From assembly GCA_010030955.1 (NCBI GenBank), contig RHBP01000089.1:1-7102 (forward strand): 7,102 nt of DNA, written 5' to 3'. The notes under the pieces are model-generated. The model was not told the origin of the DNA. It searched no databases and was given only the letters and a program-made list of their open reading frames with translations. The position numbers were made by a program, and so were the translations under genes. The DNA is from Synechococcaceae bacterium WBB_10_009 (GTDB lineage: Bacteria > Cyanobacteriota > Cyanobacteriia > PCC-6307 > Cyanobiaceae). Of this stretch, positions 1 to 5,449 are shown piece after piece; the stretch's first letter is position 1, and every line of letters begins with the position of its first letter.

Positions 1-7
1 CCGCTCC

Positions 8-286
8 TCAGGGCAAGGTGCTCACCACCGCCGAGGCCATCGCCGCTGAGCTGGCCGCCGCCCAGGCCGCCCGCCCCGCGGTGGTGGTGGCTGCGCTGGC
101 AGCACCGCCGGCCGGGGCCTGGATGCTGATGCTTGGCTTGTCGCCCTTGGCGGGGGCCTTGGTGGCGGCAGGTTTGGCCGGGGCTGCCTGCCTCACCGGC
201 GCCACGGTGACGGGGGTTGCCGCCGCCTTCTCATCGAGGCTGAGAAAGAACTTGCCCTTGGAGTTGCCCTTGGAGTTGAACACCAT
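8..286 (-). CDS. Small Ala/Pro/Lys-rich protein of unknown function
   Basis: A complete 92-residue reading frame that I do not recognise. The first 20 or so residues (MVFNSKGNSKGKFFLSLDEK) look like a folded or conserved segment. The remainder is low-complexity sequence rich in Ala, Pro, Lys and Thr, probably disordered, ending in an alanine-rich stretch. There is no signal peptide or membrane helix. Codons end almost wholly in G or C, and the protein-like N-terminus favours this strand over the equally open plus-strand frame opposite it. The ATG at 286 is the only ordinary start codon before the in-frame stop at 350-352, but it has no clear Shine-Dalgarno site. The frame upstream is also open and reads plausibly (NHANGQPISA just before the Met), so a rare upstream start cannot be excluded. 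It is divergent from the DUF92 gene, with an 85-bp spacer. Confidence 0.6.
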   Translation of the reverse strand: MVFNSKGNSKGKFFLSLDEKAAATPVTVAPVRQAAPAKPAATKAPAKGDKPSISIQAPAGGAASAATTTAGRAAWAAASSAAMASAVVSTLP

Positions 287-313
287 GGCGCTGATCGGCT
301 GGCCGTTGGCGTG

Positions 314-319
314 ATTATC
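314..319 (-). promoter_or_regulatory. Possible -10 element for the small Ala/Pro/Lys-rich gene
   Basis: On the minus strand this reads GATAAT, five of six matches to the TATAAT consensus, 27 bases upstream of the ATG at 286. It lies in the 85-bp divergent spacer, one of the few AT-rich spots in the region. No convincing -35 box is visible about 17 bases upstream. The same bases read GATTAT on the plus strand (313-318), a weaker match that could serve the DUF92 gene. This is a weak call from a single hexamer. Confidence 0.25.
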
Positions 320-371
320 CGCTGCCGAAGCCGCCGGCGCGGCCGTCCCTTAGGGCAGTGCAACACAAGCT

Positions 372-1178
372 GTGGTGGCCTCTAGCTTGCAGGCACCGTT
401 GGCGCCGTTGGCGATGCTCGAGCTGTTGGTGCTGGCCAGTCCGGAGCGGCTGCAGCATTGGTTCTGGGCGCTGCTGATCAACGCGGTGTTGATCGCCGCC
501 GCCCAACGGCTGCCGCTGCTCACCCCGGCGGGCTGGGTGCAGGCGGGGGTGCTGGGCACCCTGCTGCTTGGCAGCCTCGATTGGCCGGGCTGGTGGGCGG
601 TGGTGCTCTACCTGGCCCTGGGGTCGCTGGTGACGCGCCTCGGCTTCCGGCGCAAGCAGCAGCAAGGCCTGGCGGAGGCCCGCGGCGGGCGGCGCGGGCC
701 CGAGAACGTGTGGGGTTCGGCGGCCACCGGCGCCGCCCTGGCGTTGCTCACGGTGTTGCCCACGGCGCCGGTGGCGCTGCTGCAGCTGGGCTTTGCCGCC
801 AGCTTTGCCGCCAAATTGGCGGACACCTTCGGCAGCGAGATCGGCAAGCGCTGGGGCCGCCACACGGTGCTGATCACCACCCTGGAGCCCGTGCCCCCCG
901 GCACTGAGGGCGCCATCAGCCTGGAGGGCACCGCCGCCAGCCTGCTGGGCAGTGGGCTGATGGCGGCGGTGATGCTGTGGCTGGGGTTGCTGAGTGATGG
1001 GGCCAGCTGGTTGCTGGTGACCGTGGTGGGCCTGGCGGCCACCCTGCTGGAGAGCTGGATCGGTGCGGCGCTGCAGCGCCGCTGGCCGTGGCTCACCAAC
1101 GAGCTGGTGAATGCGATTCAGACGCTGCTGGCGGCGGTGTTGGCGATGCTGCTGGCCCAAGGGCTTGGGCTGGTCTGA
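372..1178 (+). CDS. DUF92/TIGR00297 membrane protein, likely phytyl-phosphate kinase (VTE6-like)
   Basis: An integral membrane protein of the DUF92 (TIGR00297) family. Known members include Arabidopsis VTE6 and its Synechocystis homologue, linked to phosphorylation of phytyl phosphate to phytyl diphosphate for tocopherol synthesis and recycling of phytol from chlorophyll. Numbering from the GTG at 372 (268 residues), family marks are LTPAGWVQAGVLGTLLLGSL (about 50-69), KLADTFGSEIGK (148-159), GAISLEGT (180-187), ESWIGAALQ (227-235, where many members have Asp-Ser) and NELVNAIQT (243-251). Hydrophobic segments suggest about six membrane spans. The start is uncertain: the in-frame ATG at 414 (MLELLVLASPERLQ) gives 254 residues and fits the usual family N-terminus at least as well. 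Neither start has a Shine-Dalgarno site. The last 20 codons and the stop overlap the convergent sigma gene. Family assignment is firm; substrate is inferred from homology. Confidence 0.88.
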   Translation: MVASSLQAPLAPLAMLELLVLASPERLQHWFWALLINAVLIAAAQRLPLLTPAGWVQAGVLGTLLLGSLDWPGWWAVVLYLALGSLVTRLGFRRKQQQGLAEARGGRRGPENVWGSAATGAALALLTVLPTAPVALLQLGFAASFAAKLADTFGSEIGKRWGRHTVLITTLEPVPPGTEGAISLEGTAASLLGSGLMAAVMLWLGLLSDGASWLLVTVVGLAATLLESWIGAALQRRWPWLTNELVNAIQTLLAAVLAMLLAQGLGLV

Positions 1179-1957
1179 TCCCCCTCCAGCAACCGCTGCC
1201 GCAGCAGCGCCAGGGCCCGTTGGCAGCGCCGTTGGCTCACCTTGCCGCTTAGCCCCAGGGGACGACCCAGCTCCCGCCAGGAGCGCCGCAGCAGCAACCG
1301 CCCCAGCACCAGCCGCCGCTGGCTGCGGTCCAGCCCCTTGAGGCCGCGCCACAGCCGCCGCCGTTGCTCCGCGCGGATCGCCGCTCCGTAGCCGCCGGCG
1401 GCGTCGCTGTCACCCTCCCGTGGGGGTGCCGGCAACAGCTCCACCAGGCACTCCCCCTCGCTGCTCCCCGTGGGTTGATCCAGGCTCACCAGCCGCAGGC
1501 TCCGCTGCAGCTGCAGCCCCTCGCGCCAGCGCTGGGGGGTGGTGCCCAGCGCCTCGGCCAAGGCGTCCCCCGCCAGGGGCTCCAACCCCTGCTGTTGCCG
1601 CTGTTGCTGCAGCCGCTGGCCCCGCCCCACCAGCTCCAGCAGGTGGTGGCTGCCGCTGAGGGGCCGGCAACGGTCGCGCAGGTAGTGGCGCATGGCGCCC
1701 CGGATCCACGGGCAAGCGGCCGTGCTCAAGGTGGTGCCGTGGCGTGCCTCATAGCGCTCCACCGCGCGGATCAGCCCCAGGCAGCCCACCTGCACCAGAT
1801 CCTCAAAGGCATGGCCGCTGCGCTGGCTCTCCTCCCGGGCCAGGCGCCACACCAGCGGCAGGTTGGCGTGCACCACGGCGTTGCGGTTGGCGGTGCTGCG
1901 GCAGCGGCCGTAGGCCGCCAGCAGGTCGGCGTTATGGGAGCGGGTTGGGGCGGGCAT
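1118..1957 (-). CDS. Sigma-70 family alternative sigma factor, SigF-like (group 3)
   Basis: A 279-residue sigma factor without region 1, which would direct core RNA polymerase to a subset of promoters. Region 2 (about 24-95) is clear: HANLPLVWRLA, then EDLVQVGCLGLIRAVERYEA, then CPWIRGAMRHYLRDR. The form 'PWIRG..RHYLRD' resembles the SigF/SigB type rather than the principal sigma. A Gln/Arg-rich linker (112-124) leads to a region 3-like helix pair (about 128-160). Region 4 (about 205-257) is divergent: its helix-turn-helix reads SWRELGRPLGLSGKVSQRRC, with a Leu/Arg-rich lead-in. The ATG at 1957 was chosen because residues begin to look sigma-like just after it, while the longer open frame to 2254 is non-protein-like and crosses the downstream end of the hydrolase gene. 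The last 20 residues lie opposite the DUF92 coding end and look like tail rather than domain. No anti-sigma gene is adjacent. Confidence 0.85.
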   Translation of the reverse strand: MPAPTRSHNADLLAAYGRCRSTANRNAVVHANLPLVWRLAREESQRSGHAFEDLVQVGCLGLIRAVERYEARHGTTLSTAACPWIRGAMRHYLRDRCRPLSGSHHLLELVGRGQRLQQQRQQQGLEPLAGDALAEALGTTPQRWREGLQLQRSLRLVSLDQPTGSSEGECLVELLPAPPREGDSDAAGGYGAAIRAEQRRRLWRGLKGLDRSQRRLVLGRLLLRRSWRELGRPLGLSGKVSQRRCQRALALLRQRLLEGDQTSPSPWASSIANTAASSV

Positions 1958-1970
1958 GGGCGTTGAACAT

Positions 1971-1984
1971 CCGTGTTTCCACGG
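1971..1984 (-). promoter_or_regulatory. Stem-loop with GAAA tetraloop in the sigma-gene leader
   Basis: On the minus strand the sequence is CCGTG-GAAA-CACGG, a perfect 5-bp stem closed by a GNRA-type tetraloop. It ends 13 bases before the sigma-factor ATG at 1957. An out-of-frame ATG (1970) follows immediately and opens a 12-codon frame (MFNAHARPNPLP) that stops inside the sigma gene at 1932. The hairpin and short frame could affect translation of the sigma factor. A stem this short can also arise by chance in GC-rich DNA. Confidence 0.3.
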
Positions 1985-2030
1985 TCTGCGCCCGGTGGCG
2001 CTGGCCCGTCCCCCCGCTGCGTTCGCTCCG

Positions 2031-2048
2031 CTCCCCCATTTGGGGGAG
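2031..2048 (-). terminator. Perfect stem-loop just after the hydrolase stop, terminator-like without a T-run
   Basis: On the minus strand CTCCCCC-AAAT-GGGGGAG forms a perfect 7-bp, almost all-GC stem with a 4-base loop, starting 5 bases after the hydrolase stop codon. Its position and strength fit the 3' end of the transporter operon. The bases that follow (CGGAGCGAACG) contain no run of T, so it is not a classical intrinsic terminator. It may slow polymerase, protect the mRNA 3' end, or separate hydrolase and sigma-factor expression on a shared transcript. Confidence 0.4.
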
Positions 2049-2052
2049 GTGC

Positions 2053-2730
2053 TCAGGCCAGCGGTGTGATGCCGTGCAGGGGTTGCAGATCGGCCCAACG
2101 CAGCAGCGCCGGCCACTGCCGCACGCGCTCGTACACCTGGCGGTGCCCCTCGCCGTTGAGGTGCAGCCCATCGGGCCCCAGCCAGTGCAACCAGGCCGGG
2201 TCCGCCAGAAGGGTTTCGAGCAGGGGCAGAAACGGCACATCCGCCTCCAGGCACGCCTCCTCCAGCAGCCGCTCGTAGTGGCGCACCGCCTCCAGCCCGT
2301 ACCAGAGCACATCGGCGTAGGGCATGGCCTGCTCATCCACCGGGGTCAGCCCCAGCACCAGCACCGGCGCCACGGCGCGCACCTGAGCCAGCAGCTGCTG
2401 CAGCCCAAACAGAAAGCCCTCGGGGTCCAGTTGGGGGCGCCCGTCGGCGCGGCCCACCCGGGCGCTGTCGTTGAGGCCCATGGCCAGCAGCACCCCCTGG
2501 GGCAGCTGGCGCCGCAGCTCACCGCGGCAGCTCACCTCCCGCTGCCAGCGGGCCGCCACCCGCTCCAGACCATCGCCCCGCACACCCAGCGGGTAGAGCA
2601 CCGGCGCCCCGGGTAGCCCCATCCAATGGCGGCGCAGCCGCTCGCACCAGCCCCCCTCCTCCGGGTCGCCCCAGCCGTAGACGCCGCTGTCCCCCAGCAC
2701 GATCAACTTGCGCGGGATCGGAACACTCAT
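2053..2730 (-). CDS. SGNH/GDSL-type hydrolase, last gene of the transporter cluster
   Basis: A 225-residue SGNH-fold hydrolase (esterase, lipase or acyl-transfer type). Block I is LIVLGDSGVYGWG with nucleophile Ser15. Block II is represented by Gly53 in VRGDG. Block III is GLNDS with oxyanion Asn87. Block V is DGLHLNGEGHR with catalytic Asp187 and His190. All four SGNH residues are therefore present and the enzyme should be active. There is no signal peptide, so it is probably cytoplasmic. The ATG at 2730 overlaps the permease stop codon as ATGA, which fixes the start and implies coupled translation. An open frame continues upstream to 3588 but is antisense-like, low-complexity sequence from the permease region. 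The substrate cannot be read from sequence. The genetic coupling suggests, without proof, that it processes or releases something handled by the importer. Confidence 0.9.
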   Translation of the reverse strand: MSVPIPRKLIVLGDSGVYGWGDPEEGGWCERLRRHWMGLPGAPVLYPLGVRGDGLERVAARWQREVSCRGELRRQLPQGVLLAMGLNDSARVGRADGRPQLDPEGFLFGLQQLLAQVRAVAPVLVLGLTPVDEQAMPYADVLWYGLEAVRHYERLLEEACLEADVPFLPLLETLLADPAWLHWLGPDGLHLNGEGHRQVYERVRQWPALLRWADLQPLHGITPLA

Positions 2731-4271
2731 GGACGCAGCAGGGCCCGGCGGGCGCGGTCGCTGAGATCTTCCCCCAGCAGGGTCAGCAGGGCGTAGGCGG
2801 CCAGCAGCAGGGCCAGTTGGTCGAAGGCGAAGGCGCTGAGGCTTTCGCGCAGCTGGCTGCCCAGGCCCGTGCCCGCCACCAGGCCCACCACCACGGTTTC
2901 CCGCAGGATCACATCGGCCCGGTAGGCCCCATAGGCCAGGTAGGAGCGGGCCAGGCCGCTGAAGCGCCCATAGAGCAGGGCCAGGCGGGCGCCACTGCCG
3001 CCGCTGCGCAGGGCGTCCTCCCGCTCCGGCCCGGCGGCCTCCACCCCCTCCAGCAGCAGGCGGCCCAGGATGCCGAGGTTGTGGAAGCCGAGGGCCAGGG
3101 CGGCGATCCAGAGGCTGGGCTTGAACAGAAACAACAGCAGCAGGGCCGTAAGCGGCGGCGGCCACAGCCGCCCCAGGGCCCACACCAGCCGCAGCAACCA
3201 GCGCCCCCAGGGCCAGGGGGCCACCAGCAGCAACAGCAGCGGCGCACCGCCCACCGCCAGGGCCGCCGCCAGGGTGGTGAGCAGCACGGTCTCCCCCACC
3301 AGCGTCAGCCAGGGCAGTTGCAGGGCCGCCTGCCAGCCGCCGGTGGGCAGGGGCGGCAGGCTCTCCCAGTGCAGCAGGGCCGCCGGGTCCACCGCCAGGG
3401 CCCGCCCCACCCCCAGCAACAACGGCACCAGGGCCGCGGCCGCCAGCACCAGCTCGCGGCTGCTGCGGCCCACGGGCTGGCGCCGCTCCAGGGCCAGGCG
3501 CGCCGGCATGCTCCAGCGGCGCCGCAGCGCCGACACCAGCGCTTCGAGGCTGAGCATCACCGCCAGCAGCAACCACAGCCCGCTCCACAGCTCGCGGAAC
3601 TGCAGCGACTGCAGCGTCAGCAGCAGCTCATTGCCGAGGCCCCCCAGGCCGAACACCCCCAGCAGGGTGGCGCTGCGCAGGGCGCACTCCAGCCGGTAGC
3701 CGCCGTAGCTGATCAACCCCGGCAGCAGCGGCGGCCCCAGGGCGGTGAGCAGGGCCGCTGGCGCCGGCGTTCCCGCCGCCAGCAGGCCCTGCAGATTGCG
3801 CTCCGGCAGGGCATCGAGCAGATCGCTCACCACCCGCGCCACCAGGGCGCCGAAGGGAATGGCGATGGCCAGCACGGCCACCGCCGGCTGCTGCCCCACC
3901 AGTTGCAGCAGCAGCAACCCCCAGATCAGCTCGTGGATCGAGCGGGGCACCGCCAGGAGCCGTCGCACGAGTTCAGCCGGCAGGGCTGTGCCCACCAGGC
4001 TGCGCCACAGCAGCCGGGAGCTGAGCAGCCCCAGGGGCACCCCCAGCAGCAGGCTCATCGCCCAGCCCAGCAGGGCCATGCCCACGGTGGTGCCCAGCCC
4101 CCCCACCAGGGACCCCAGCACCAGCGGGTCGCCGCTGGGGTGCAGGGCCGCCGCCGCAAAGGCCCCGAGCAGCTCCCAGCCCCCGCCGTGCAGCAACCCG
4201 GGCAGCACCAGGGCCATGGGCAGCAGCACCAGGGCCGGCAGCAGCGGCAGCAGCGGCGCGGCGGGCTTCAT
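2727..4271 (-). CDS. phnE: Fused double-domain ABC permease, PhnE-like
   Basis: A 514-residue inner-membrane permease carrying two PhnE-type transmembrane domains in tandem, where a single PhnE is usually about 260-300 residues. Domain 1 (about 1-250) has an EAA-type cytoplasmic loop near 150-168 (DLLDALPERNLQGLLAAGT) and the PhnE signature YRLECALRSATLLGVFGLGG (192-211). After a linker (about 250-270), domain 2 has its loop near 409-424 (GVEAAGPEREDALRSG) and the matching signature YRADVILRETVVVGLVAGTG (450-469). One chain would thus supply both halves of the channel and dock two ATPase subunits. The ATG at 4271 overlaps the ATPase stop as ATGA, which favours it over the frame opening 27 codons earlier. 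Its own stop overlaps the hydrolase start in the same way. Permease identity is firm; the substrate is not determined. Confidence 0.9.
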   Translation of the reverse strand: MKPAAPLLPLLPALVLLPMALVLPGLLHGGGWELLGAFAAAALHPSGDPLVLGSLVGGLGTTVGMALLGWAMSLLLGVPLGLLSSRLLWRSLVGTALPAELVRRLLAVPRSIHELIWGLLLLQLVGQQPAVAVLAIAIPFGALVARVVSDLLDALPERNLQGLLAAGTPAPAALLTALGPPLLPGLISYGGYRLECALRSATLLGVFGLGGLGNELLLTLQSLQFRELWSGLWLLLAVMLSLEALVSALRRRWSMPARLALERRQPVGRSSRELVLAAAALVPLLLGVGRALAVDPAALLHWESLPPLPTGGWQAALQLPWLTLVGETVLLTTLAAALAVGGAPLLLLLVAPWPWGRWLLRLVWALGRLWPPPLTALLLLFLFKPSLWIAALALGFHNLGILGRLLLEGVEAAGPEREDALRSGGSGARLALLYGRFSGLARSYLAYGAYRADVILRETVVVGLVAGTGLGSQLRESLSAFAFDQLALLLAAYALLTLLGEDLSDRARRALLRP

Positions 4272-5059
4272 GGCAGGGGATGCGGCACCGGCACCGCTGA
4301 TTCCCCATAGAGCGCCTGCAGCTGCTGCGGTTGCAGGGCGGCCAGGGGGCAATCGAATTGCAGGCGCCCCTGGCGCAGGCCGATCACCCGGTCGAACCCC
4401 TCCAGCAGATCCGGGCGGTGCAGGCTCAGCAGCAGCGCCCGTGGTGCCTGGCCATGGAGCAGCAGCAGCTCCAGCAACTCCTTGGCCAAGCGTGGATCGA
4501 GGCTGGCCAGGGGTTCATCCGCCAGCAACAGGGTGGGCTGTTGGCGCAGCAGCCGGGCGATCGCCACCCGCTGCCGTTGGCCGCCGGAGAGCAGCGACAC
4601 CGGTTGCTCCAGCAGGTCGGGGTCGAGGTCGAGCTGGCGCAGGCTGTCGCGGCAGGCGTTGGTTTCGAGGGGCAGCAGCAGGTTGAGCACCGCCCGCGGC
4701 CAGCCCCACTGCGCCAGCCGGCCGCAGTTGAGGTTCTGCTGCACCGTCAGCTCGTCGATCAGGCGCAGGTCCTGCCAGAGGGTGCCGATGCGCGCCTGCT
4801 GGCGGCGCCGGGCCCGGGCACCCTTGGCCCGCGGTTCCCCCCGCCAGAGCACCTGCCCCGATGCCGGGCTGAGCAGGCCGTTGGCCACCGCCAGCAGGGT
4901 GCTCTTGCCGGCGCCACTGGGCCCCAGCAACGCCACCCGCTCCCCCGGCCGCAACTGCAACGACACCCCATCCAGCCGCGGCTGGCCGCGGCCCGGCACA
5001 TGGATCTGCCGGAGCTCGAGCACCGCTGGGGGCTGGGGGGCTGGGCTGGGGGCGGCCAT
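4268..5059 (-). CDS. phnC: ABC transporter ATPase, PhnC-like
   Basis: A 263-residue nucleotide-binding subunit that should power the importer with the adjacent permease. All ATPase motifs are intact: Walker A GPSGAGKST (46-54), Q-loop Gln96 in TLWQDLRLIDELTVQQN, signature LSGGQRQRVAIAR (157-169), Walker B LLLADEP (177-183), D-loop SLD (186-188) and switch His214 in LSLHRPD. The Q-loop region and the overall length fit the PhnC group of phosphonate/phosphite importers. The first dozen residues are a Pro/Ala-rich extension. The ATG at 5059 lies 27 bp after the stop of the 26-residue peptide gene, without an evident Shine-Dalgarno site. A single HIP1 octamer (GCGATCGC, 4557-4564) lies in the signature region. 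The ATPase role is certain; the phn name rests on its neighbours and family resemblance. Confidence 0.92.
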   Translation of the reverse strand: MAAPSPAPQPPAVLELRQIHVPGRGQPRLDGVSLQLRPGERVALLGPSGAGKSTLLAVANGLLSPASGQVLWRGEPRAKGARARRRQQARIGTLWQDLRLIDELTVQQNLNCGRLAQWGWPRAVLNLLLPLETNACRDSLRQLDLDPDLLEQPVSLLSGGQRQRVAIARLLRQQPTLLLADEPLASLDPRLAKELLELLLLHGQAPRALLLSLHRPDLLEGFDRVIGLRQGRLQFDCPLAALQPQQLQALYGESAVPVPHPLP

Positions 5060-5086
5060 CAGGCCATGCTGCCCGGTGGGCGGTGG

Positions 5087-5167
5087 CTAGCCGAAGCGGA
5101 AGGCCATCAGCGCCAGGATCAGCCCCACCAGCGCCAACTCCACCAGGTCGGGGCCGCGCGGGTTCAT
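5087..5167 (-). CDS. 26-residue single-span membrane peptide (probable small gene)
   Basis: A very short frame encoding MNPRGPDLVELALVGLILAL followed by MAFRFG. It has a short charged N-terminus, one hydrophobic span (about 9-23) and a basic end, so it is probably a membrane peptide with the C-terminus facing the cytoplasm. Three points support it as a real gene. Its ATG overlaps the stop of the upstream small membrane-protein gene as ATGA, the same junction type used twice elsewhere in the cluster. All 26 codons end in G or C, like the neighbouring genes. It also occupies most of an otherwise unexplained gap of about 100 bp in an operon with little wasted space. I do not recognise it. It could be an accessory subunit of the transporter or of the small protein before it. 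Chance remains possible for so short a frame in GC-rich DNA. Confidence 0.55.
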   Translation of the reverse strand: MNPRGPDLVELALVGLILALMAFRFG

Positions 5168-5427
5168 GGCCGCCGCTCCCGCCGCTCCAGCCGCCCCACC
5201 GACGGCAGGCTGAGCACCAGGGCCAGCAGCCCCAGCTCCACCCAGAGCACGCCGTTGCCCAGCACCACCACCCCCAGGTCAATCACCGTCAGGGTGCGCA
5301 GGAACAGCACCCACACGTCGTCGCCCTCGCTGCAGCTGCGCTGCCACAGCAGCAGCCCCGCCACCACGAGCACCAGGTCGATCAGCAGCGTCATCGCAGG
5401 GGAGGGGCCCATGGCTGATGCACCCAT
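5164..5427 (-). CDS. Small membrane protein, two or three spans, function unknown
   Basis: A hydrophobic protein of up to 87 residues between the binding-protein and ATPase genes. Likely spans are about 13-28 (TLLIDLVLVVAGLLLW), 42-58 and 59-77. A polar acidic loop (QRSCSEGDDVW, 29-39) and a basic tail (RLERRERRP) flank them. Asp50 falls within the second span. The order of spans, that membrane Asp and the ending WVELGLLALVLSLPSVGRL recall the MrpF/MnhF subunit of cation/proton antiporters, but this is only a loose resemblance and no other Mrp gene is present. In-frame ATGs lie at 5427, 5412 and 5394; the last would start right at the first span (MTLLIDL). The longest form begins 22 bp after the binding-protein stop. 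Its stop overlaps the ATG of the 26-residue peptide gene. It is clearly coding; its role is unassigned. Confidence 0.75.
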   Translation of the reverse strand: MGASAMGPSPAMTLLIDLVLVVAGLLLWQRSCSEGDDVWVLFLRTLTVIDLGVVVLGNGVLWVELGLLALVLSLPSVGRLERRERRP

Positions 5428-5449
5428 TCTGCTCTGACTGGCCAGCGGG

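Noticed and set aside
18..314. 98-codon plus-strand frame opposite the small Ala/Pro/Lys-rich gene
   Set aside because: Its end (the stretch LRKNLPLELPLELN) looks like antisense of the protein-like minus-strand N-terminus, and it has the poorer residue mix. The two frames cannot be separated with certainty without homologues.
315..1352. 345-codon minus-strand frame opposite the DUF92 gene and the sigma 3' end
   Set aside because: Gln/His/Arg/Pro-rich shadow with no recognisable domain, opposite a clear DUF92 family protein.
1958..2254. N-terminal extension of the sigma-factor frame to 2254
   Set aside because: It crosses the end of the hydrolase gene out of frame, is low complexity, and contains no sigma region; the ATG at 1957 is preferred.
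3200..3260. Runs of CAG/CAGCAG that look like a simple repeat, here and elsewhere in the cluster
   Set aside because: They follow the reading frame as CTG leucine codons on the minus strand, so they reflect codon use in hydrophobic proteins and not a repeat element.
2053..3588. 511-codon extended version of the hydrolase frame
   Set aside because: The first 286 codons are Gly/Ala/Pro-rich out-of-frame permease sequence; the ATG at 2730 sits exactly at an ATGA junction and begins the SGNH domain.
2817..4310. 497-codon plus-strand frame opposite the permease gene
   Set aside because: Extremely Gln/Ala/His/Pro-rich sequence typical of the antisense of Leu-rich, GC3-biased membrane-protein codons; the minus strand has unmistakable PhnE motifs.
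4557..4564. HIP1 octamer GCGATCGC as a sign of a repeat-rich cyanobacterial genome
   Set aside because: I found only one copy in 7.1 kb, inside the ATPase coding sequence; that is not enrichment.
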